Of a stretch of 8,231 bases of DNA, positions 1 to 6,335 are shown piece by piece. The stretch is from Gemmatimonadota bacterium (GTDB lineage Bacteria > Latescibacterota > UBA2968 > UBA8231), in the NCBI GenBank assembly GCA_028875335.1, contig JAPPEF010000137.1, positions 1 to 8,231 on the forward strand, read 5' to 3'. Below the pieces are notes generated by a model, which searched no databases, was not told where the DNA came from, and saw only the letters and a program-made list of their open reading frames with translations. Position 1 is the first letter of the stretch. Each line of letters starts with the position of its first letter. Position numbers and translations under genes: made by a program.

Positions 1-983
1 TGAACGTGCGCGGTCCGGTCGAAGACGACCAAGTCAACTGGAGCGAGTGGTCGCCACCCTTTGCCGAGTCCGGTCAGCGAATTGAGCTGCCTAGCCCGCG
101 TCGTTTCTTCCAGCTCGAAATCGCACTCACCAGCCACTCCATCCTCGACGGCATACGGGTCAACTCGCTGACGGTCGAGCACTCCATCCCGCCGTTGGCC
201 CAGCAGCTAATAGGGGAAATCTCCACGCTGGAAACCCCCCGCCCCTTGGGCAACAAGCCCCGAGTGCCAGCCGGTGCGCTCTCGACTTTTGCCTATGACA
301 TCCGCGCCGACATCAGCGAGACGGATGTCGGCTTTGACGCCTTGGAGATCCTCACGCCCTCTAGGCCGCAGTTCAAGGAAATGTTCATAGGCGACCCGCC
401 CGTCGCCACCGCGCCCGACAGCGTCGTCGAGGGCGAGAGGAGTCTGAAGCTATTCTTTCCCAGCCAACGGCTGACTCACCAATCGCCGAATGCGTTGCGC
501 GTTGTCTTCGACGCCGAAGTCTTCGTCCAATCCACGTTCTTTCGCGCCCGAGTCTTCGACACCCAAAGCGATGAGGCCCCGCAGCAGGTCCTGCCCGGAG
601 ACGCCAACCCCACGGTCTTGACCAACGACTTGCGCGTGCTAACCACGGCTGCTTCGGCGCGCAATCTGCTCCCGCTTTTTGCAGTACAGCCGGCCGTGAT
701 GACGCCCAATGGCGACGATGTCAACGAGCATGTGCGCATTTCCTGTACTTTGGTCCAGCTCCAGCAACCCGTACAGTTGACCGTGCGGATTTTCTCGCTT
801 GGAGGCCAGCGGGTGCGCACCTTGTTTACGGGCGCGCGCGGCAGCGGGTCTTTTGCTTGGGAATGGGATGGCCTCGACGATAGCGGCAATCCGGTTCCCG
901 TGGGGCTCTACCTCGCCGAGGTGACCGCCGACGCCGAGCGCGAGCGCTTCACGCGCCTCGGCGCAGTGGGCGTTGCCTACTGA
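1..983 (+). CDS. Partial secreted surface protein with FlgD-Ig-like C-terminal domain (C-terminal part)
   Basis: The reading frame is open to the left edge, so this is the C-terminal ~327 residues of a longer protein; the GTG at base 6 is an internal codon. It begins in a block with WSEWS (third base 39 onward) followed by a PSPRRF motif. A beta-rich middle section follows. The end is an Ig-like module starting near base 699 with TPNGDDVNE, then VRIFSLGGQRVRTL, WEWDGLDDSG and VPVGLYLAEV. That order is the classic signature of FlgD_ig / CHU_C (gliding-motility C-terminal type) domains found at the ends of exported proteins. The last residues are GAVGVAY. The next gene downstream has the same architecture and motifs and is clearly a paralog. 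The two are 17 bp apart and probably cotranscribed. No catalytic motif is visible; a surface, adhesive or scaffolding role is inferred. The missing N-terminus probably holds a signal peptide and discoidin-like domains like its neighbour. Confidence 0.85.
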   Translation, partial: NVRGPVEDDQVNWSEWSPPFAESGQRIELPSPRRFFQLEIALTSHSILDGIRVNSLTVEHSIPPLAQQLIGEISTLETPRPLGNKPRVPAGALSTFAYDIRADISETDVGFDALEILTPSRPQFKEMFIGDPPVATAPDSVVEGERSLKLFFPSQRLTHQSPNALRVVFDAEVFVQSTFFRARVFDTQSDEAPQQVLPGDANPTVLTNDLRVLTTAASARNLLPLFAVQPAVMTPNGDDVNEHVRISCTLVQLQQPVQLTVRIFSLGGQRVRTLFTGARGSGSFAWEWDGLDDSGNPVPVGLYLAEVTADAERERFTRLGAVGVAY

Positions 984-990
984 AAAGGAG
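984..990 (+). promoter_or_regulatory. Ribosome binding site for the second surface-protein gene
   Basis: AAAGGAG starts directly after the TGA stop of the preceding gene and lies 10 bases before the ATG at 1001. It fixes that start codon and supports translation from a shared transcript with the upstream paralog. Confidence 0.75.
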
Positions 991-1000
991 AAGCTAGGCC

Positions 1001-3388
1001 ATGCAGCGCATTCGCTCGCATCAAACGTTCCTCTTATTCGCGGGCTTGAGTTTGGCGGCCCTCGCGCTGGCAGCGTACGCCGCCCAGACTCGGAGCGCCG
1101 ACATAGAGGTGTACCGGGTAGATCGCAGAAACGAGTGGCAGCAGTGGACCTTTCCGGCTGGCACGCTCGCATTTTCCCCAACCGGCTCAGTGACTCCCGT
1201 CGAATTCAAGGGCGTGCACAACGCTGCCGTCAACGCAGACGAATTCACTCACGAGTTGGTGAGTGGCAAAGAGGTGCGCGGTGGCGCATGGAAGGCCGGC
1301 ACCAATCTCTCAACGGCCGGCCGGGCTATAGACGGCCGCGCTCAGACCTTCTGGCAACCTGACCCGGACGCTCCCTTAGAGGACTGGTGGATCGAGATCA
1401 ACCTAGGAAGGGCCGTACTCGTGTCGGAGATTCGCCTCATTTTCCCCGATCAAGAGGGCGCGCGGCCCTTCCGCGAATTCCGCGTCTTTGGCTCTGAGGG
1501 CCGTCGCGTGACGCGCCAAGACATATTTTCTTTCCACCTGATAGGCGGCACCACCAAGCCGATTGACGAGACCGTGGTGACCTACGATGTGAAGCCGCTA
1601 GTGAGAGAAGTGACGCGGGTGCGGGGAAGCCGCGAAGAGGGCACTGCGGACACTACCTATGACTTGCTGCAATTCATAAGGATCTTGGTGGACGCCAAGA
1701 CGCCGGACGCAGCCCTTGCCGAGGTGGAAGTGTACACGTTCGGGGAAAATATCGCCTTGCAGACCCTAGAGCGCGGCGGCGTGATTCAGGAGCGCTCGGG
1801 CCGGGGCTTTCCCTTCAAGATGGCCGACGGCAACGCCAATACCGATTGGGGAGCACGGCGGGAGCGCGGCCAAGATCCCATTGCTTGGGACTGGGACTTG
1901 GGCGCGCTGTTTTGGGTGGATCGGATCGTGATGCGCACTTCGGATTTTCTCCTCCGCACCCTGACGTACGGTTCCAACCTGCCCCAAATCCGCACCCACA
2001 GCTTGAGCGTTTCCAACGGTCGCCGCACCCTGACGGGCGAGGTCGATCTCGACCAGCTCTTCGTCGGCGATACAGATGCCTTACTCTCGTCTTCGACCGA
2101 ATTCCCCGGCCAATTGACCTATCTTTTCGAGCCGCGCCCCGTTCGCTTTATCGCAGCCGAATGGGTTGGTGGTGGCGGCTCGCAGACCAGCTTCCAGTAC
2201 CAGAGCGGCTTTTTGATCGAGACGCTCGTGTTTGCGGTGGGCCACGTGGCCCAAGTGGAGATGAGTTCGGACTTTATCGACTTGGGGAAAATCGCCGGCG
2301 ACAACCGGGCGAAGGTGATCAAATCCCTGCTGTGGGAAGCCGACCTGCCCCCGGGCGCTCGCATTCAGGCGCGCACTCGCTCGGGCAATGAGTTGCAAGA
2401 AAATTTTCGCTACTTCCGCAAGGATGGCAACGAAGTAACGGCCGAGCAATACGACCAGATGCCAAAGCAGCTGCGAGGAGAAACCCAAAGCACTATCGGC
2501 ATTGGCGAGGACTGGAGCGAGTGGAGCAACTTTTACCAGCGCTCCGGCGAGCAGTTCCTCTCCCCCAGTCCGCGCCGTTTCGTCCAAGTCCAGCTCCTCC
2601 TCAGCTCAGACCGTCCGACCACTGCGCCGACCGTGCGCGCCTTGGAGATCGAATTTACCGACGCCTTCCTCGCTGGGGTCTCCGGCGAGGTGCTGCCGCG
2701 CACGACCGAGGCGGGGGTGCCCCAGCTTTTTTCGTTCCACATAACGCCGGAGTTCGCGTCGCGTAACCCCGGGTTTAACCGCCTTTTGCTGCAAACCCCG
2801 TCGCCCGCCGACCCCGACGCGGTCGTCCTCACCATAGGCGGTGCTGAAGCCGAGCCAGCCGCGGTGCGCGTCGCTGGCGATTCGTTACTTGTGGAACTGC
2901 CGCGCGCAGTGCGGCGCGAGGAAGTTGCGCTGACATTTAGTACGGTCGTAGAGCGCAATGCCACGCTCTTCCGGGCCTTCGTTGGCAACGACCGGCAGCT
3001 AGAGGTGTGGCAGCCGGTCGATCCGGTGCGCCGCGCCGCCACGACCGTGTATTTGCCCAGCGTCCCGGGGACTGATCAGTTGATCGCCAACCTCTCGGTG
3101 CAGTCGTTCGTCAGCCCCAATGGGGACGGGATCGGCGACGTTGCGGAAATCCGCTTCCACGTCCTGAAGACGGACGCGCCGGCCCAAGTGCGGATCTACA
3201 CCCTCGATGGCCGGCTCGTCCGCGCCCTTGAGGGCCAGCACCAGCCCGACCAGTCCTACCTCTACATCTGGGCCGGCCAAGATCAGGACGAGTGCATAGT
3301 CCCCCCCGGTTCGTACCTGTGCCGGGTGGAGGTAGAAGCCCAAGCTGGGGCCGCGAGCCAGCACCGCATTATCAGCGTGGCTTACTAG
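1001..3388 (+). CDS. Large secreted protein with two discoidin (F5/8-C)-like regions and FlgD-Ig-like C-terminus
   Basis: This is a complete 795-residue protein. The ATG at 1001 is supported by AAAGGAG 10 bases upstream. Residues 1-27 form a signal peptide: basic MQRIRSHQ, a hydrophobic Leu/Ala core, and a likely cut after AYA. Residues ~100-170 resemble an F5/8 type C (discoidin) fold: an AIDGRAQTFW 'variable-site' motif, then WWIEINLGRAVLVSEIRL. A second such region lies at ~265-320, with MADGNANTDWG and WDWDLGALFWVDRIVM. The segment just before it (AEVEVYTFGENIAL, near 240) looks like the end strand of the first module. WSEWS at 505-509 and SPSPRRFVQ match the upstream paralog. The C-terminal module begins at SPNGDG (705-710), continues with VRIYTLDGRLVRAL and VPPGSYLCRVEV, and ends in ISVAY. 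Discoidin folds commonly bind carbohydrate, which would suit the neighbouring polysaccharide lyase. FlgD-Ig-type ends are common on exported proteins of FCB-group bacteria. No enzyme active site is recognised, so the exact function is unknown. Confidence 0.87.
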   Translation: MQRIRSHQTFLLFAGLSLAALALAAYAAQTRSADIEVYRVDRRNEWQQWTFPAGTLAFSPTGSVTPVEFKGVHNAAVNADEFTHELVSGKEVRGGAWKAGTNLSTAGRAIDGRAQTFWQPDPDAPLEDWWIEINLGRAVLVSEIRLIFPDQEGARPFREFRVFGSEGRRVTRQDIFSFHLIGGTTKPIDETVVTYDVKPLVREVTRVRGSREEGTADTTYDLLQFIRILVDAKTPDAALAEVEVYTFGENIALQTLERGGVIQERSGRGFPFKMADGNANTDWGARRERGQDPIAWDWDLGALFWVDRIVMRTSDFLLRTLTYGSNLPQIRTHSLSVSNGRRTLTGEVDLDQLFVGDTDALLSSSTEFPGQLTYLFEPRPVRFIAAEWVGGGGSQTSFQYQSGFLIETLVFAVGHVAQVEMSSDFIDLGKIAGDNRAKVIKSLLWEADLPPGARIQARTRSGNELQENFRYFRKDGNEVTAEQYDQMPKQLRGETQSTIGIGEDWSEWSNFYQRSGEQFLSPSPRRFVQVQLLLSSDRPTTAPTVRALEIEFTDAFLAGVSGEVLPRTTEAGVPQLFSFHITPEFASRNPGFNRLLLQTPSPADPDAVVLTIGGAEAEPAAVRVAGDSLLVELPRAVRREEVALTFSTVVERNATLFRAFVGNDRQLEVWQPVDPVRRAATTVYLPSVPGTDQLIANLSVQSFVSPNGDGIGDVAEIRFHVLKTDAPAQVRIYTLDGRLVRALEGQHQPDQSYLYIWAGQDQDECIVPPGSYLCRVEVEAQAGAASQHRIISVAY

Positions 3389-3394
3389 GCTATA

Positions 3395-5248
3395 CTACTC
3401 GATTTCCAGTCGTATGGCGTCGTACGCGATACAGCCGGGGCCGGAACCGCTTTCGCCTTTTTCTTCTCCCTGCACGTAGCGATTGCCCAAAGCATGCCGC
3501 AGGGAGACCGCGTTCGCGCCGCTGCTGAATAGTCCGGCGTCGAAGACGATCTCCTCCACGCTGTAGCGCGTCGATTGTCTGGCGCTGCGATAGCTGTCTC
3601 CACCGGTGCTCGCCACCCTGACGACGCCCACTTCCGCGTCGTTGACCCAAACCTGCAACTCAGTCGCTGCCTTGTTGTCCCCCAATCCCCGTGCATTGTG
3701 CCCTCTGGCGATGGCGATGCCGAAAGTCAGCACTGCCTTGCCCGTGGGCTTTTCGTCCAAATCGAATGCGATATTCCAGGCGTTGTTTTGGCTGTACCAG
3801 TTCCAATGCGCGAAGTTCCAGTCTTCGCGCTCTTGGCTCTTGCCGATTACAAAGTTGACGTCCTGCGGAAAGTCGGTCGGATAACGACGCCATAGCCCCC
3901 AATGGTGAAAGTCGTCGCCATTGGCGAATTCCCCCGGCGACCGATCGGCTGTCCCGATCTGCCAAACGCGTCGGCCGCGCACGACCCGCTGCCACGTCAG
4001 ACGGCCTACAGCCGTCTCCTCTCCAGCCGTGACTGCGATTCCGTCCCGTTTGAATTCATAAAACTGATCGGCACCTAGCGCGAAGAGCGCGTAGCGGCCC
4101 GGTCGGACTTGTTGCAGGGAAAAGCGCCCGTTCGCATCGGTGCGAGTCCAGAAGTGATATCCCTTGTTCTCCTGCGACCAGTGGGTTCCTTCCGGCGCGA
4201 GGATCACCCACGCATCGATGGCCGGGGTGCCATCGTCGAAAACGAGCTGGCCGGCCGCTTCGCCGCGCTCAAGCGGAAACAATTCGTGCGCCATCCATGC
4301 AAACGGCCACTTTTGCGCGACGGTTGTCACGCGCGCTTTGGCGTCGCTCCACAGGCTGTTGTAATTGCCGCCGCTATTGAGATAGATAAACGCGGGACCG
4401 TATATCTTTTGCCAGTTCGTCCCGTTCTCGGGCGGGAACTCGATCTCGTAGCCGCCCCGATGCACGCAGTGAGCCTGCCAGACGATGACGGGCGTCTTCG
4501 CCGTCTGATGGCTCGTCAGCAAGACGCGGAACGGTGCCGAGCCATAGTATTCCCCACTAGCTTGGATCCACCACACGCCAGCTTGTGGCCCGGCCCAGCC
4601 GTATACCTTGAAGTCGCCGTCTTCGATCGCGTGACAGTAATCGTACTTGCTGACCACGCGCCCGTCCGCAAGGACAAATGTGGCATCCATGATCTGTTTG
4701 GCCGCGCCTTCTTCCTCGCAGGTGTGGCTTATGTGGCGGCGGATCTCGTCAACGGCAATATAATCGAAGTACTGCGGGGCAAGACGGAGGTTGTAGGCGT
4801 ATTGCGTGATAGAGCCGGCGGGCATTTGCGCGTCGTGGGCCGCGGTCATGTAGAGGTAAAACCCCGGCTCGCCCCGCCGCAGCACGTAGTGGAGCGCAGT
4901 GCGAAAGAAGAGAGGCTCCGCTGGCTCGCGGACGAAAGCCACTTCCACTAGTTCATCGGATTGGCGCAGCACGTTGGCTCGGCCTGCCAGCACTGAGAAT
5001 TTCTGGCGTAGCGGTGCTCCCGCCGCGTCGTATCCGTTGCTGTTGCAATTCCAGTAGCCGCTGCTGGCCAAGTTGGGCCCGCCGCTCAGGGAAAGCTCCT
5101 GCAGGATGCCATCCTCGCGGATCCCCAGACGCACCAGCCCGTTGTCGATGATAATCATCGCTCCCGTCTGCAGTGTCACCGGCTGGGTCATAGCATTAGC
5201 TCCTGTGCTCGCGGCGAGAATCAGTTGTATGCAAAGTATAGCTTTCAT
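3395..5248 (-). CDS. Secreted rhamnogalacturonan lyase, polysaccharide lyase family 4
   Basis: A 617-residue exported enzyme predicted to cleave the alpha-1,4 bond between rhamnose and galacturonate in rhamnogalacturonan I by beta-elimination. Residues 1-19 (MKAILCIQLILAASTGANA) are a signal peptide. The N-terminal catalytic beta-sandwich runs to about residue 290. It has SKYDYCHA (200-207), HGW-like VYGWAG, GVWWIQASGEYY and LLTSH (243-247), which parallel plant and bacterial PL4 enzymes. K201 and H247 are my candidates for the catalytic Lys/His pair. A fibronectin III-like second domain (~326-411) contains the TRTDANGRFSLQQVRPGRY turn typical of carboxypeptidase-regulatory folds. The third, CBM-like domain (~426-617) has WQIGTADRSPGEF, HWGLWRRYP, VIGKSQEREDWNFAHW and the closing AYDAIRLE; these closely fit the PL4 C-terminal domain. 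All three PL4 domains are therefore present and the length is normal. The ATG at 5248 is preferred over an in-frame TTG at 5260 because it sits at the signal peptide and has GGAAG (5254-5258) upstream. The gene diverges from the CBM9-like gene. Confidence 0.93.
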   Translation of the reverse strand: MKAILCIQLILAASTGANAMTQPVTLQTGAMIIIDNGLVRLGIREDGILQELSLSGGPNLASSGYWNCNSNGYDAAGAPLRQKFSVLAGRANVLRQSDELVEVAFVREPAEPLFFRTALHYVLRRGEPGFYLYMTAAHDAQMPAGSITQYAYNLRLAPQYFDYIAVDEIRRHISHTCEEEGAAKQIMDATFVLADGRVVSKYDYCHAIEDGDFKVYGWAGPQAGVWWIQASGEYYGSAPFRVLLTSHQTAKTPVIVWQAHCVHRGGYEIEFPPENGTNWQKIYGPAFIYLNSGGNYNSLWSDAKARVTTVAQKWPFAWMAHELFPLERGEAAGQLVFDDGTPAIDAWVILAPEGTHWSQENKGYHFWTRTDANGRFSLQQVRPGRYALFALGADQFYEFKRDGIAVTAGEETAVGRLTWQRVVRGRRVWQIGTADRSPGEFANGDDFHHWGLWRRYPTDFPQDVNFVIGKSQEREDWNFAHWNWYSQNNAWNIAFDLDEKPTGKAVLTFGIAIARGHNARGLGDNKAATELQVWVNDAEVGVVRVASTGGDSYRSARQSTRYSVEEIVFDAGLFSSGANAVSLRHALGNRYVQGEEKGESGSGPGCIAYDAIRLEIE

Positions 5249-5344
5249 GTATTCTTCCAAGTAGAGGCATTGCGATTATATATTATGCTGCTAATATACA
5301 ACCTTCAGTTTTATCCTAGTCGGCGAACCAACGCGAGGAAAGAT
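5249..5344. promoter_or_regulatory. AT-rich divergent promoter region between lyase and CBM9-like genes
   Basis: These 96 bp separate two divergently read genes for exported proteins, and the central part is far richer in A/T than the coding sequence on either side. On the minus strand a perfect TATAAT covers 5275-5280, about 27 bases before the lyase ATG, with a poor -35 candidate (TTGTAT, spacer 15). On the plus strand a weak pair is TTGCGA (5270-5275) and TAATAT (5292-5297) with a 16-base spacer. GAGGAA at 5335-5340 is the ribosome binding site of the plus-strand gene. No clear operator palindrome was found. That promoters lie here follows from gene layout; the exact boxes are tentative because the organism's sigma-factor preference is unknown. 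Confidence 0.5.
5335..5340 (+). promoter_or_regulatory. Ribosome binding site of the CBM9-like gene
   Basis: GAGGAA ends 4 bases before the ATG at 5345 and 10 bases before a second in-frame ATG at 5351. It rules out the much earlier in-frame ATG at 5225, which would lie inside the divergent promoter and lyase gene, but does not decide between 5345 and 5351. Confidence 0.6.
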
Positions 5345-6289
5345 ATGACGATGGCTAGCGACATGTACGCGCATTGCTGCGGTCTATTCAGGGCATTCCT
5401 CTTAAGCCTAGTCCTGACCGTTCCCATAACCAGTATCGCGTCTGCCCATGTAGGTGTCACGGTCCCATTTGTCGAGGTGCCGGATCCCGCGGCGATAACC
5501 ATAGATGGCGACGATGGCGACTGGGCCTTTTTTGACCCTCGTCTCGCGTTGGACCGGGAGGGATTCTTCGACCGCGAATCGGATCACGTCAATGCGGCCG
5601 ACTTCGACTTTACCATCTACACCGCTTGGAGTCCACCTCCCGACAATAGCTGGTACTGCTTCGCCCGGATCAGCGACGATACCCTCAAAATCGAAAACGA
5701 AGACCCCCTCAAGTGGTGGCGGGACGATACGCTGTCGATTACCGTGGATTCCGACCACTCCGGCGGCAGTATCTACGGATTCACCCGCGAGGAACTAGTC
5801 AACGGCCAACGCTACTACGCCCGGGTGCTGCCGTTGAAGCACCCGCGCCTCCCTCACGGCCAAGCCGGCTTTCTCGACCAGCACCACGACCCTTTTTTAG
5901 AGGAGTTCCTGTGGGCGATGCACAAACCCCACTTCGACATCGCTTGGACGATGCGCCCGCCCGACGCGGCCAACGGCACTTTGCACGTCGAATATACCTT
6001 CGAGTGGAAAGCGGCCTTGTGGGATGTGTTGGGGTCGAGCTTGGAGGAGAGCAAGCGGCACGTTTTCGCGCCGGGGCAGACACTGCACATGGGGTTCCGG
6101 CTGCTCGATGCCGACCGGCCGGGGTCGGGGCGCAAGCACTCGATGTACATTATAGGGGGCCATCAGCATCAGGACCGCAACGCCGACCGGATGCCCGATT
6201 TTCGCACCATCACTTTAGATGAGGCGCAAAACTGGCGCATGCCTGTGGAGCAGGATGTGGTGCAACCGTCCTCTGTGGACGGTAAATGA
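5345..6289 (+). CDS. Secreted CBM9-like (DOMON-type) carbohydrate-binding protein
   Basis: A 314-residue protein (312 if ATG 5351 is used). A hydrophobic stretch at residues ~15-34 (FRAFLLSLVLTVPITS then IASA) is a signal peptide, with a likely cut after ASA. The mature part fits one family 9 carbohydrate-binding-like domain: ITIDGDDGDWAFF (51-63), an IYTAWSP...WYCFARISDDTL strand pair (~91-114), WWRDDTLSITVDSD (124-137), VEYTFEWKAALWDVLG (~215-230) and MGFRLLDADRPG (249-260). The IDG-DW opening, the WxxDDxLxIxxDxD core and a late 'DxD' are hallmarks of this fold. No catalytic domain is attached, so binding rather than hydrolysis is expected. Members of this fold also occur as heme or cytochrome-binding DOMON domains; the absence of a CxxCH motif argues against a cytochrome here. 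It diverges from the rhamnogalacturonan lyase and lies 46 bp upstream of a sugar-lactonase-type gene on the same strand, so a role in capturing pectin fragments is a reasonable inference. Confidence 0.8.
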   Translation: MTMASDMYAHCCGLFRAFLLSLVLTVPITSIASAHVGVTVPFVEVPDPAAITIDGDDGDWAFFDPRLALDREGFFDRESDHVNAADFDFTIYTAWSPPPDNSWYCFARISDDTLKIENEDPLKWWRDDTLSITVDSDHSGGSIYGFTREELVNGQRYYARVLPLKHPRLPHGQAGFLDQHHDPFLEEFLWAMHKPHFDIAWTMRPPDAANGTLHVEYTFEWKAALWDVLGSSLEESKRHVFAPGQTLHMGFRLLDADRPGSGRKHSMYIIGGHQHQDRNADRMPDFRTITLDEAQNWRMPVEQDVVQPSSVDGK

Positions 6290-6291
6290 GT

Positions 6292-6315
6292 TGCGTGGCT
6301 ATATGCGTGGCTATA
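6292..6315 (+). repeat. Perfect tandem duplication of a 12-bp unit in the intergenic leader
   Basis: TGCGTGGCTATA occurs twice head to tail (6292-6303 and 6304-6315) with no mismatch, starting 2 bases after the upstream TGA and ending 5 bases before the ribosome binding site of the lactonase gene. It may be a slippage product or a paired binding site; sequence alone does not say which. Confidence 0.9.
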
Positions 6316-6320
6316 ATAAA

Positions 6321-6327
6321 AAAGGAG
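6321..6327 (+). promoter_or_regulatory. Ribosome binding site of the amidohydrolase gene
   Basis: AAAGGAG sits 8 bases before ATG 6336, an optimal spacing. It settles the start at MIIDTHTHF rather than at the earlier in-frame ATG at 6219, which would lie inside the upstream gene. Confidence 0.85.
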
Positions 6328-6335
6328 CGATTCCA

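Noticed and set aside
639..1181. Minus-strand open frame of 180 codons across the junction of the two surface-protein genes.
   Set aside because: It is antisense to clear FlgD-Ig and signal-peptide coding sequence and has low-complexity Arg/Ala/Pro-rich content typical of shadows.
1846..2391. Plus-strand frame of 181 codons inside the second surface-protein gene.
   Set aside because: It overlaps recognisable discoidin-like coding sequence in another frame and is Arg/Pro-rich with no motif.
2513..2527. WSEWS resembling the WSXWS box of cytokine receptors.
   Set aside because: The rest of the cytokine-receptor domain is absent and the host is bacterial; the match is at best a convergent feature of a beta-sandwich.
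4109..4951. Open frame of 280 codons on the + strand.
   Set aside because: It lies entirely antisense to the catalytic and middle domains of the well-supported rhamnogalacturonan lyase, has no ribosome binding site that stands out and resembles no family; long shadow frames are expected in GC-rich DNA.
5249..5260. Earlier TTG start for the lyase at 5260.
   Set aside because: It would add four residues ahead of a normal signal peptide and would overlap the GGAAG ribosome binding site used by ATG 5248.
6291..6317. Possible internal promoter: TTGCGT with perfect TATAAT at 6312-6317.
   Set aside because: The -35 match is poor, the spacer is 15 bases, and a start about 7 bases downstream would begin inside the ribosome binding site; the box is more simply explained by the 12-bp repeat.
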